Source of the DNA: Streptacidiphilus rugosus AM-16
Lineage (GTDB): Bacteria; Actinomycetota; Actinomycetes; Streptomycetales; Streptomycetaceae
Reading direction: 5' to 3'
Assembly (NCBI RefSeq): GCF_000744655.1
Contig: NZ_JQMJ01000004.1
Span: 620,001 to 684,000 of the forward strand
Length of the DNA: 64,000 nt
Translations under genes and position numbers: made by a program
In this document: piece by piece, positions 52,075 to 60,375 of the stretch
How positions within the stretch are numbered: position 1 is the stretch's first letter
How the letters are laid out: the number at the start of each line of letters is the position of its first letter
Notes under the pieces: generated by a model
What the model was told of the DNA's origin: nothing
What the model saw: only the letters and a program-made list of their open reading frames with translations
Databases searched by the model: none

Positions 52075-52242
52075 ATGCTCCGGTGCCGCAAGTGCCGCGG
52101 ATTCCGCAGGCCCGGCTGCCTGCTTTGGCCGGGTGCCGGTGGCCGATGGACGCGAACGGAGTGCTCCGGCGTGCGGGGCGCGGTGTGGGGCGGTCTGCTG
52201 GTTGGGGGCCGTCCGGGCCCCAACGAAGGGAGATTGTGCGAC

Positions 52243-52545
52243 ATGGCTGTTGTGATGACGATGCGCTGGGACGGCGTGACGCCGAAGCAGTACGACCAGG
52301 TGCGTGACCTGGTCCGCTGGGAGCAGGACACGCCGGACGGGGCGCACCTGCACGTGTGTTCCTTCGAGGGCGGCGCCTTGCACGTGACCGATGTGTGGGA
52401 CTCGCAGGCCCACTTCGAGGGGTTCTTCGCCGACCGGCTCGCCGCCGCGATCAAGGAAGCCGGCATCGAGGGCGAGCCGCAGACCAGCTTCCGCCCGATG
52501 CACCGCCGCTTCATCGCCCCCGGCGTCACCGGCGCCGCAAGCTGA
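52243..52545 (+). CDS. Small ABM-like protein
   Basis: A 100-aa alpha/beta protein: MAVVMTMRWDGVTPKQYDQV, RWEQDTPDGAHLHVCSFEGG, then LHVTDVWDSQAHFEGFFADR and a tail with RPMHRRFIAPGV. The pattern ...H.....D.WDS...FE.F is that of ferredoxin-like proteins of the ABM clan with unknown substrate. ATG 52243 after AAGGGAGA. No operon partner. Confidence 0.8.
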   Translation: MAVVMTMRWDGVTPKQYDQVRDLVRWEQDTPDGAHLHVCSFEGGALHVTDVWDSQAHFEGFFADRLAAAIKEAGIEGEPQTSFRPMHRRFIAPGVTGAAS

Positions 52546-52617
52546 CCGGTGTGGGGTGGCTCGCCGCCCTGCCCCGCTGCGCGGGGTATTTCCGTGTTCC
52601 TGATCGGTTCGCTGGTG

Positions 52618-52743
52618 CGCATGCTCCGCACCGTGTGCGGGCTCCTGGGGCCGGGGCAGGGTCGCGCCTGCCGGAACGCTGCCCGGGCTGCGGCGCGGAT
52701 CAGCGCGGAGCGAAAGGCCCGCCAGCGGGCAGTGGAGTGGTGA
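52618..52743 (+). CDS. Possible small basic peptide
   Basis: ATG 52618 opens a 41-codon frame, MLRTVCGLLGPGQGRACRNA, then ARAAARISAERKARQRAVEW, which is basic and helical at its end. A start further upstream is possible. The pattern could be chance in GC-rich DNA; low confidence. Confidence 0.3.
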   Translation, partial: RMLRTVCGLLGPGQGRACRNAARAAARISAERKARQRAVEW

Positions 52744-52749
52744 GCCCTG

Positions 52750-53001
52750 TTACGGGGTGGTCCAGTGTTCGAGGGTGTCGACGACCTGGGTGAGCGTCAG
52801 TTCGCTTCCACCGGCACCGGGGCCGCGGGCCCGGGCGAAGCGGAACGCGCCGTCGTGGTCGAACCGGGCGAGCAAGGTCCAGGGGCCCTTGGAGATGAGG
52901 GCGCCGCCATCCTTCTCCCAGTAAACCCGCCACCCGAACGAGCGAGCGGTCGCGTCCAGGCGGACGGCGTCGCGTCCGAGCACATCGCCGGCATCCATCA
53001 C
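52750..53001 (-). CDS. Small protein downstream of an XRE regulator
   Basis: An 83-aa protein: MDAGDVLGRDAVRLDATARS, then WRVYWEKDGGALISKGPWTL, FDHDGAFRFARARG and LTLTQVVDTLEHWTTP. The ATG overlaps the stop of the XRE gene (ATGA at 52998-53001), so the two are co-translated. Paired XRE plus small partner genes are often self-regulated two-gene units, but I cannot tell whether this is a toxin-antitoxin pair. No family name can be given. Confidence 0.75.
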   Translation of the reverse strand: MMDAGDVLGRDAVRLDATARSFGWRVYWEKDGGALISKGPWTLLARFDHDGAFRFARARGPGAGGSELTLTQVVDTLEHWTTP

Positions 53002-53270
53002 GACGGCCCGCCTCCGGCGACCTCGCAGATGGCCTGGTCGCCGCGTTGCAAAACCAGGGTGAACCCCAGGCCCAGGGCAGCGGCGAGCCGCTGGAGGCTG
53101 CGCATGCCGGGCGAGGAACTACCGGTCTCGCTACGCGACACGGCCGCCTGAGTCATCCCAGCGCGCTTCGCCAGCTGTACCTGGGTCAGGCCGAGGCTGG
53201 CACGCTCGCGCGCCAGCAGCGCACCCACGCTCGGGCCGCCGGACTCTCCTGGATCCCTCTGCTCCGGCAT
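52998..53270 (-). CDS. XRE-family regulator
   Basis: A 90-aa protein with one helix-turn-helix: VGALLARERASLGLTQVQLA, then KRAGMTQAAVSRSETGSSSP and RSLQRLAAALGLGFTLVLQR, a full Cro/C1-type domain. ATG 53270 is used; a GTG at 53333 would add 21 residues without domain character. The stop overlaps the next gene. Left of it (53396-53429) lies one 34-bp inverted repeat of the redox cassette. Confidence 0.85.
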   Translation of the reverse strand: MPEQRDPGESGGPSVGALLARERASLGLTQVQLAKRAGMTQAAVSRSETGSSSPGMRSLQRLAAALGLGFTLVLQRGDQAICEVAGGGPS

Positions 53271-53394
53271 GGCCCCGATGCCCCGAGCGGCGAGAGCATG
53301 CCGCAGGAGACGGGTGGGGAGATCTGTGCGCACCTGCTCATTGTGGCTTCCCCACTGCCCCCCACCTGGATTCGCCGCGCGCGGGTGGCTATGT

Positions 53395-54117
53395 TCACGA
53401 GAACCGACAGCACTTGTACACGAGTTTGGTAGGCGTAGGCGGCGGGGGCAAGGCGCCCATCGCCACCACCGCGGTGGCCTGCCCGGTCCAGTCGAGCGGG
53501 ACGCGCCGGTGGGGCGAACGCGGGGTGCGGACGAGCAGCAGCAGGGCCGCCGCGGCGACGGGCAGATTGATGAAGAAGATCCACCGCCAGGACAGCTGGG
53601 TGAGCAGTCCGCCGAGGACCGGGGCCGAGGAGGACGCCACGGCGCCGCCCATGGCCCAGATCGCCACGGCCCGTGCCCGGCTGCGGGCCTCCGGGTAGGC
53701 GTGGCCGATCAGGGCCATGGAGGCCGGCATCATCACCGCGGCCGCCGCCCCTTGGACGAAGCGGGCGGCGACCAGGGTGCCGAGGGTGGGGGCGAGGCCG
53801 CAGGCGGCCGATGCGGCGGCGAACACCGTCATGCCCGCGGCCAAGGCGCGGCGGGCGCCGATCCGGTCGGCCAGGGAGCCGGCGGACAGCAGCAGCGCGG
53901 CGAACATCAGGGTGTAGCCGTCGACGACCCACTGCAGGCCGGTGATGCCGCCGCCGACGTCGCGCCGGATGGAGGGCAGGGCCACGTTGACGACGACGGC
54001 GTCGAAGGTGATGACGAAGAAGCCCAGCACCGCCGCCGCCCGCGCCGCACCGGCACCACCCGGCGTGGCCGGCGCGGCCGGCGCGGCGTCGGGGCGGGTG
54101 AGCGCGGTGCGGTGCAT
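53395..54117 (-). pseudogene. MFS transporter (DHA2-type), truncated
   Basis: The first 220 residues are a normal DHA2 transporter with six membrane helices: AAVLGFFVITFDAVVVNVAL, LQWVVDGYTLMFAALLLSAG, GSLADRIGARRAL (the motif A), and the later LLTQLSWRWIFFINLPVAAA. After VPLDWTGQATAVVAMGAL the sequence runs into the 34-bp repeat and a stop. DHA2 proteins have about 470 residues and 14 helices, so more than half is missing. The start ATG 54117 is natural. It is the 3'-most gene of the minus-strand group 55883-53395. Confidence 0.88.
53396..53429 (+). repeat. Left 34-bp inverted repeat of the redox cassette
   Basis: Matches the complement of 57084-57117 at 32 of 34 positions; the shared core is GAGAACCGACAG followed by ACTTGTACACGAGTTTGG. 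It sits exactly at the point where the MFS gene loses its C-terminal half. Confidence 0.85.
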
Positions 54118-54204
54118 GGCGGCAGCTCCTCGGGTTGGGGTGGGGCAGGGCTCAGCACGGTTGCGATCGGGCCGGTGCCGGCGCGAGACGGCGCCGGCCG
54201 GCCG

Positions 54205-55062
54205 TCATTTGCCGCTGTAGACGGGGAAGGCGCTGTGCTCGCCGTAGTCCACGTCGCGCAGGTCGCGCAGGACGTTCATGTCATCGCCGGAGATCTGGAA
54301 ATCGACCTCGGCGTTGGAGCGCATGTGCTCGGGGTTGGCCGTCTTGGGCAGCGACACGGTGCCCAACTGCAGGGTGTAGCGGATGCACAGCTGCGGGACG
54401 GAGACGCCGTACTTGTGCGCCATCGCCTGGACTTCGGCGTTCTTCATGATCGCGCCGTGGGCGATCGGCGAGTACGCCTCGACCAGGATCTCCTTGCTCG
54501 CGCAGTAGGCCAGCAGCTCGGAGGGGGTGTTGCCGGCGTGCACGAGCAGCTGGTTGACGTGCGGGACGACGCTTGCGCCCTCAAGGATGTTCTCCAGGTC
54601 GTGCTGCTGGAAGTTGGAGACGCCGATGGACCGGATCTTGCCGGCCTGGTGGGCCTCCTCCAGGGCACGCCATGCCTCGCGGTTGCCTTGGGCGTAGTCG
54701 CCGCCGCGGAAGTCGTCCCAGGGCTGCGGGCTGTGGATCAGCATCAGGTCGACGTAGTCCAGGCCCAGCTTCTTCAGGGAGCCGTCGATCGAGGCCAGCG
54801 CCTGGTCGTAGTCCTTGATCTCGGCGGCAAGTTTGGTCGAGACGAACAGTTCGTCGCGGGGCACTGCCGCGGTGCGCACGCCCTCGCCGACGCCGCGCTC
54901 GTTGCCGTACGCCTGGGCGGTGTCGATGTTGCGGTACCCGATCTTAACGGCCGCGCGGACCGCTTCGGCGGCCTTGTCGTCGTCGATGAACCAGGTGCCG
55001 AGGCCCAGCTTGGGGATCTCGACATCGTTGGAGAGGGTGTAGGTCTCGTTCAGGGTGCTCAT
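54205..55062 (-). CDS. Aldo-keto reductase
   Basis: A 285-aa AKR. The catalytic tetrad is present: Asp and Tyr in NIDTAQAYGNERGVGEG, Lys in LFVSTKLAAEI, His in DLMLIHSPQPW. The NADPH-binding end SLPKTANPEHMRSNAEVDFQ is also clear. It belongs to the group of microbial AKRs that reduce aldehydes and glyoxal-type substrates. Start ATG 55062 overlaps the stop of the cupin gene (ATGA), so it is part of a co-translated unit with the cupin and, upstream, a carboxymuconolactone decarboxylase gene, a common stress/redox arrangement. Confidence 0.95.
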   Translation of the reverse strand: MSTLNETYTLSNDVEIPKLGLGTWFIDDDKAAEAVRAAVKIGYRNIDTAQAYGNERGVGEGVRTAAVPRDELFVSTKLAAEIKDYDQALASIDGSLKKLGLDYVDLMLIHSPQPWDDFRGGDYAQGNREAWRALEEAHQAGKIRSIGVSNFQQHDLENILEGASVVPHVNQLLVHAGNTPSELLAYCASKEILVEAYSPIAHGAIMKNAEVQAMAHKYGVSVPQLCIRYTLQLGTVSLPKTANPEHMRSNAEVDFQISGDDMNVLRDLRDVDYGEHSAFPVYSGK

Positions 55063-55493
55063 GCGTTTGCTCCGTTCTTCGGCAGGTTCCGGTACGCCTC
55101 GTCGGCGACGGGTTCGAGCCATTCGTTGCTGACGTTCTCGCCCGGCGTGATGAAGGCGATGTGGGAGAACCACGAGTCGGCCTTCGCGCCGTGCCAGTGC
55201 TTCGTGCCCGCCGGGACGCGGATCACCGTTCCCGGCTCCATCCTGACGGGCGCCTCACCGTCGGCCTGGTACCAGCCGCTGCCGGCGGTGCACAGCAAGA
55301 CCTGGTCCCCGCCTCCGGCGCTGCCGTGGTGGATGTGCCAGTTGTTGCGGCAGCCCGGCTCGAAGGAGACGTTGCTGACGGGAACGCTTCCCGAGGCGAG
55401 CGGGGCCAGGTAGCTCTGGCCGGTGAAGTACTGCGCGAAGGCGTCGTTCTTCTCCCCGAGGGGGAAGATCTGATCGAATCCGCTGGCAGTCAT
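55059..55493 (-). CDS. Cupin protein (carboxymuconolactone-decarboxylase-associated type)
   Basis: A 144-aa cupin: SNVSFEPGCRNNWHIHHGSA holds motif 1 (HxHH), VIRVPAGTKHWHGAKADSWF holds motif 2, so a metal site with three to four His is expected. This type is often encoded next to, or fused with, carboxymuconolactone decarboxylase domains in redox or quinone-related operons. The gene overlaps the AKR gene by 4 bp and lies 69 bp from the decarboxylase gene. Substrate unknown. Confidence 0.92.
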   Translation of the reverse strand: MTASGFDQIFPLGEKNDAFAQYFTGQSYLAPLASGSVPVSNVSFEPGCRNNWHIHHGSAGGGDQVLLCTAGSGWYQADGEAPVRMEPGTVIRVPAGTKHWHGAKADSWFSHIAFITPGENVSNEWLEPVADEAYRNLPKNGANA

Positions 55494-55562
55494 GGCGTTC
55501 TCTCCTTATCGCTCCCGCACGCCCTGGCGTGCGGGAGTTCGTGGCGTCGGTTGCGCCGGGGG

Positions 55563-55883
55563 TCAGGCGGACCGCTCGTCGGCGATCTTCTTGAGCTGCG
55601 TGATCGCGGTCATGGCGTTGGGCCAGCCGGCGTAGAAGGCCAGGTGCGTGATCGCCTCGGACAGCTCCTCCACGCTCAGCCCGTTGTCCAGGGCGACCCC
55701 GAGGTGGTAGCCGAGCTGCTCGCTGCGGTACAGCGCCGCCAGCACGCTCACGGTCACCAGGCTCCGATCGCGCGGGGAGAGCCCGGGGCGCTCCCAGACG
55801 TCACCGAAGAGGACCTCGTTGGTGACCTCGACCAGCTTCGGGGCGATGAGGGCCAGGTCCTGGGGTGCGGACTGCTTCGGCAT
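55563..55883 (-). CDS. Carboxymuconolactone decarboxylase family protein
   Basis: A 106-aa, all-helical CMD-fold protein: KLVEVTNEVLFGDVWERPGL, RSLVTVSVLAALYRSEQLGY and LSEAITHLAFYAGWPNAMTA. The segment LSEAITHLAFYAGWP is the family signature. The redox CxxC of AhpD-like members is absent, so it is of the decarboxylase-like, non-peroxidase type. First gene of the minus-strand group with cupin, AKR and MFS; the XRE regulator gene 56108 is divergent. Confidence 0.95.
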   Translation of the reverse strand: MPKQSAPQDLALIAPKLVEVTNEVLFGDVWERPGLSPRDRSLVTVSVLAALYRSEQLGYHLGVALDNGLSVEELSEAITHLAFYAGWPNAMTAITQLKKIADERSA

Positions 55884-56107
55884 GACGGGGTGACTCCTTG
55901 ATCGGACGGCTTGGACCGGGTAGGTCCACGGTCTGTCGGCGCAGCTTCCGCGGCTCTTGCCGCAGCCCCCGTACCAGCCGGGTCCGGGCGGCGCCTGCGG
56001 CCTCTGGTATCGAGGAAATAGCAGGTCAACACGGTGGAGAAGGGTCTGCCGTTACAGGTACTGACAGGACCCCCCACGCCTGCGCCGTCCGGCTTAGCGT
56101 GGAAGGC

Positions 56108-57018
56108 ATGAGCACCGAGAGCGACATCCGCGCCTTCCTGGCCTCCCGCCGCGCCAAGATCACCCCGCAGCAGGCGGGGCTGCCCGCCTACGGCGGCAAC
56201 CGGCGCGTCCCCGGCCTGCGCCGCGAAGAAGTGGCCCTGCTCGCCGGCGTCAGCATCGACTACTACGTCCGCCTCGAGCGCGGCCACCTCGTCGGCGCCT
56301 CCGACGAAGTCCTCGACGCCGTCGCGAACGCCCTCCAGCTCGACGACGCCGAACGCGCCCACCTGTTCGACCTGGCCCGGGCCGCCGCCAAACGCCCCAC
56401 CCGCCGCACCCGCCGCCCCGCCGGAGCCCTCCCGGACAGCGTCCTGCGCGTCCTGACGTCCATGACGGACTCCCCGGCCTTCATCCGCAACGGCCGCCTC
56501 GACGTCCTCGCCACCAACACCCTCGGCCGCGCCCTCTACGCCCCCTGTTCCCGGACTCCACCGCGACGACCACCAACATCGCCCGCGCTCAGTTCCTCAC
56601 CCCTGCCGGCCGCGACTTCTTCCCCGACTGGGAAATCGGCGTCAACACCACCGTCGCCCTGCTGCGCACCGAGGCAGGCCGCGCCCCGCACGACACCGAA
56701 CTGACCGGTCTGATCGGCGAACTGGTCACCCGCAGCGAGGAGTTCCGCACCGCCTGGGCCAAGCACAACGTGCGCCTGCACCACACCGGCCGCAAGGCGT
56801 TCCACCACCCCGCCGTCGGCACCCTCACCCTCGACTTCGACGCCATGGAACTACCTGCCCAGCCCGGCCTGACCCTGACCGCCTACAGCGCCGCCCCCGG
56901 CACCCCCGACCACGACGCCCTGCAACTCCTCGCCAGCTGGGCCGCCACCGAGCACCCGTCAAGCACAGACGGACTCCCCGGCATGTCGTCAACTGACATC
57001 CCCTCGGAGAGGCGTTGA
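56108..57018 (+). pseudogene. MmyB-type XRE regulator, frameshifted
   Basis: Starts MSTESDIRAFLASRRAKITP with the usual RRVPGLRREEVALLAGVSID segment (HTH) and the LFDLARAAAKRPTRR linker. The ligand-binding half starts with DSVLRVLTSMTDSPAFIRNG. At the C-run 56541-56545 the frame breaks; with one extra C it continues as LFPDSTATTTNIARAQFLTP, then AKHNVRLHHTGRKAFHHPAV and LPAQPGLTLTAYSAAPGTPD to TGA at 57018, i.e. 303 residues as in intact MmyB-type regulators. It is divergent from the CMD-cupin-AKR genes, which relatives commonly control. Confidence 0.85.
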
Positions 57019-57083
57019 TCACGATGATCCGGCAGGGCCAGGAATCATGAGTTGTTCGATTCCTGCAGCGGGTCGAGTGCTGT

Positions 57084-57117
57084 CCAAACTCGTGTACAAG
57101 TCCTGTCGGTTCTCGCG
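57084..57117 (-). repeat. Right 34-bp inverted repeat of the redox cassette
   Basis: Complement of 53396-53429 with two mismatches. It lies at the exact left edge of the LigD-type fragment (57118-57330), so the gene breaks at both ends of the cassette coincide with the repeat. Confidence 0.85.
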
Positions 57118-57330
57118 CATGAGGTGGCCCCGTACGCGGTCCGTGCCCTGCCCGGGGCGCCGGTTGCCGCGCCGATCAGCTGGGACGGTGTCGGTGATCC
57201 GGGCCTCGCGGCACGCCGCTGGACGGTCTCCAGCGCCGAGGCGCTGCTCAAGGAGAACCCCTGGAGTCCTGCCTCGCGCCCACGCTCGCTTGCCCGCGCC
57301 GACCGCACGTTGCGCGCCCTGGAGGAGTAG
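57118..57330 (+). pseudogene. LigD-type polymerase domain, C-terminal fragment
   Basis: The frame reads HEVAPYAVRALPGAPVAAPI, then SWDGVGDPGLAARRWTVSSA and LLKENPWSPASRPRSLARAD before a TAG at 57328-57330. This is the C-terminal end of an archaeo-eukaryotic primase-type polymerase domain as in LigD of non-homologous end joining (PYAVRALPGAPVAAPI is a signature). Everything before it, more than 200 residues with the active site, is missing. Not functional. Confidence 0.75.
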
Positions 57331-57354
57331 CACGGGCGGCACCGGGCCGCTGGT

Positions 57355-57593
57355 TCAGGCGGGTGAGGGTTGCGGTACCGGTTTGGGCGGCTCGGGTGCC
57401 GGGCCGGGGCGGCCCGGTGGTGGCGCGGGTACGGGGTCGGGGCCGAGCGGCTCGGGTTTCGGCGGCGGAAGCGGATCGGGTCCCAGCGGCTCGGGGCGGG
57501 GTCCGGGGCCGGTGCCGGGGTCCGGCCCGCCCGGAGGCGCGGGGGTGGGGCGGGCGGGACCGGGTCGGGGTGGGTGGGTTCGGGATGCGGCAT
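57355..57593 (-). pseudogene. Short Pro-rich protein, one-base frameshift
   Basis: ATG 57593 starts MPHPEPTHPDPVPPAP. With one extra G/C at the run 57547-57550 the frame continues as PEPLGPDPLPPPKPEPLGPD and ends PVPQPSPA at TGA 57355-57357, 79 residues of Pro/Glu/Asp repeats. The 239-bp length is exactly one base short of 80 codons. Small Pro-rich proteins like this occur in streptomycetes without known function. Confidence 0.55.
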
Positions 57594-57597
57594 GGGC

Positions 57598-59576
57598 TCA
57601 GGCTCTCGTCGCGGCGGCCGCGAACGCCGGGATGACCCCTCCGGCCAGGACGGCGTCGCGTTGGCGTGCGGACAGGTGGTGAGTGAGGTGGTAGTCCTCG
57701 TCCTTGGTGGCGTTGTGGACCCGTATCACCGGTTCGTCCCCGTCCTCGGTGAGGGCGGTTCGCAGGTCCGGGAGTTCCAGGCGGTCGCCCTGGTCGATGC
57801 GGTCGTAGTCGCCGGGCTGGGTGAATTCCAGGGCGAGGACGCCGAAGTTGGCGAGGTTCTGCCAGTGGATGCGGGCGTAGGACTTGGCGAGCACGGCGCG
57901 TAGACCCAGCAGGCGGGGGGTGATCGCGGCGTGTTCGCGGGAGGAGCCCTGGCCGTAGTTCTCGCCGCCGACGACCAGGTGCGGCCCGGCGTCGCGGGCA
58001 CGCTTGGGGTAGTCGGGGTCGATGCGGGTGAAGGTGAAGTCGGCGAGTTTGGGCAGGTTGGAGCGGTAGGGCAGGGCCTGGGCCCCGGTCGGGGAGATCT
58101 CGTCGGTGGAGACGTCGTCGCCGACCTTGAGCAGCACCGGCCCGTCCAGGCTGTCCGGCAGCGGATCCAGCTCGGGCAAGGTGGAGATGTTCGGCCCGCG
58201 GACCAGTTCCACCCGCTGCGCCTGATACGGCTGCAGCGGCCTCTCCAGTGTGGCGCGGATCAGGGCGGGGTGCTCCGGAAGGTCCAGGCGCGGCGGTTCG
58301 ACGCCCTCGCGATAGGCCCACGCACGGGGGTCCTCGATCGTGCCCGTAAGGGCGGAGGCGGCGGCGGTCTCAGGGGAGCTGAGCCAGACGCTGTCGTCGG
58401 AGGTGCCGGAGCGGCCGGGGAAGTTGCGCGGGAACGTCCGCAGCGAGAGGGTGCGCGCCGCGGGGGCCTGGCCCATGCCGATGCACCCGAGGCAGCCGGC
58501 CTGGTGCAGCCGGGCCCCTGCCGCGACCAGGTCGAATGCGGCGCCCATGCGGGTCAGGTCGAGCAGCAGCTCGCGTGAGGTGGGGTTGACGTCGAAGCTA
58601 GCCCCGGCGCGACACGGCGTCCGCGGACCATGGCGGCAGCGATCGCGAAGTCCCGCAGGCCGGGGTTGGCGGAGGAGCCGATGACGACCTGGCCGAGCGG
58701 GACACCGGATGCCTCCAGCACGGGGACCACGCTTCCGGGCGAGTGCGGCATGGCCACCAGCGACACGATAGTGGTGAGGTCGATCGCGTCGTCTCGGTCG
58801 TAGCGGGCCCCCTCGTCGGCCGCCAACGGGCGGAAGGCGTCTTTGCGGTCCTCGGCGCGAAGGAAGGCGCGGACCTGCTCGTCGGCGGGGAACACGCTCG
58901 CGGTCGCGCCCAGTTCGGCGCCCATGTTGGCGATCACGTGTCGGTCCATCGCGGAGAGCGCGGCGAGCCCTGGGCCGTGGTACTCCAGGATCCAGCTGAC
59001 GGCACCCTTGACGCCGTGGCGCCGCAGCAGCTCCAAGATGACGTCCTTGGCGCTCACCCAGTCGGGCAGTTCGCCGTCCACGCGGATGCCCCAGACGCGG
59101 GGCATGCGCAGCCGCAGCGGCTCGCCCGCCATCGCCAGAGCCACGTCCAGGCCTCCGGTGCCGATCGCGAGCATGCCGAGCGCCCCGGCGGCGCAGGTGT
59201 GGGAGTCGGAGCCGATCAGCAGCGTGCCCGGCTCGCCGAAGCGCTGCATGTGCACGGGATGGGAGACGCCGTTGCCGGGCCCGGAGTACCACAGGCCGAA
59301 ACGCTGGCACGCGGAGCGCAGGAAGAGATGGTCCTCCGCGTTGCGGGCGTCCGCCTGCAAGATGTTGTGGTCGACGTACTGCACGCTCAACTCCGTGCGG
59401 ACCTGGTCCAGGTCCAGGGCCTCCAGCTCCTGCATGACCAAGGTGCCGGTCGCGTCCTGGGTCAGCGTCTGGTCGACCCGCAGCGCGATCTCCTCGCCGG
59501 CCACCATCTCGCCCTCGACGAGATGCTCGGCGATGAGCCGCCGCGCCAGAGTCATCGGGCCACGTACATGGTTCAT
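57598..59576 (-). pseudogene. Aconitate hydratase, one-base frameshift
   Basis: A fused aconitase of about 660 residues. N-terminal half: GEPGTLLIGSDSHTCAAGAL with the first Fe-S Cys and MHVQRFGE-type segments; then, after a break at the CCCC run 58602-58605, SFDVNPTSRELLLDLTRMGA and QAGCLGCIGMGQAPAARTLS with the other two Cys, ending with the swivel domain (GGENYGQGSSREHAAITPRL). Adding one base restores the whole frame. It converts citrate to isocitrate in the cytoplasm and is of the compact two-domain type, distinct from the 900-aa TCA-cycle enzyme of Streptomyces. Start ATG 59576. Confidence 0.88.
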
Positions 59577-59613
59577 GCTCCCTCTCCTCCATGGTTCATG
59601 CTCCCTCTCCTCG
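59568..59613. repeat. Tandem duplication of the RBS/start region of the aconitase gene
   Basis: A 23-bp unit occurs twice (59568-59590 and 59591-59613, 22 of 23 identical). On the minus strand it carries GGAGAGGGAGC and ATGAACCAT. The upstream copy opens an 8-codon frame, MNHGGEGA, on 59573-59599, whose TGA overlaps the real ATG as ATGA. Confidence 0.85.
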
Positions 59614-59640
59614 ATGCGCCCCCGCCGGCAGGCCCCGGAC

Positions 59641-59883
59641 GGCGGCTACCCCCGGCCGCGGCCGCCCATGCCTCAGCCACGGCCAGCGAGACGTTGTCGC
59701 TGGTGATGATCTGCTGGGAGAGGATCGGCAGGGTGACCGTGCGCAGGCTCACCTTTCGCTGGCCGGCCGACCAGGGGAACCATGAACCGCGGGCCCGGCT
59801 CGCGGACCGCGGTGACCTTCCCCAGCCGGAACACCACGCCTTGTTCGTACTGGCGGACGATCGCGAATCCCTCTCCTTCCCCG
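59641..59883 (-). pseudogene. SPFH (slipin/stomatin-like) N-terminal fragment
   Basis: Minus-strand frame: [20 protein letters not shown], then [15 protein letters not shown], after which a shift leads to [20 protein letters not shown] and [13 protein letters not shown]. These are signature segments of the first 70 residues of slipin-type SPFH proteins. The membrane segment before and the long helical part after are missing. It is a decayed fragment just upstream of the aconitase gene. Confidence 0.75.
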
Positions 59884-60200
59884 CACGTCGGGGCCACCGC
59901 CCCGTTCCGGGCGGGTGGTCCGTCCGGTCGCTCTCTGCTTTCCGGCTCAGCGGGTGCGCTGCGGATGAAACGGCGTTGGCCGCCCCTTGCCCGCGACTCG
60001 GCCCGGACCGGGCGGTGGTCCGGTGCGCCGCGCGGTCTCCCCACCTGGCGGTGAGAACCCGCGCTGGGCGACTCACCGCTCGCGGGCACGGCAAACCCGA
60101 GTCGGTGTTCAGGACTCGTCGGCGCCACCTGGGGCAGCCGTGCCCCAGTTGCTGGCCCCAGGCGCTGCTGGCGGGGGCAGGTGTCGGGGTCGGGGCGGGG

Positions 60201-60272
60201 TCAGGCGTGGATGTGGCCGTTCTGACCGTCGTGGTGGTTGGCGCCCTGCTTGACGGACTCGCGTTCCAGCAC
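60201..60272 (-). pseudogene. Internally deleted relic of a CBM48 gene
   Basis: GTG 60272 reads MLERESVKQG, joined directly to ANHHDGQNGHIHA and a stop. The first ten residues equal the start of the glycogen-binding protein at 35090-35362 and the last thirteen equal its end; the 65 residues between are gone. Confidence 0.8.
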
Positions 60273-60375
60273 GGGCGCTCCAGCTTCGCCGCTGGGACCT
60301 GCTTGCCGTGGTCGGACGGTCGCGCCCCGCCGCCCGCGTCACCCGGCCTGCCGTTTGCGACCGGTGGCTGGCGGG

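Noticed and set aside
53269-55413. A 714-codon plus-strand open frame
   Set aside because: Antisense to MFS, AKR and cupin genes; no domain pattern.
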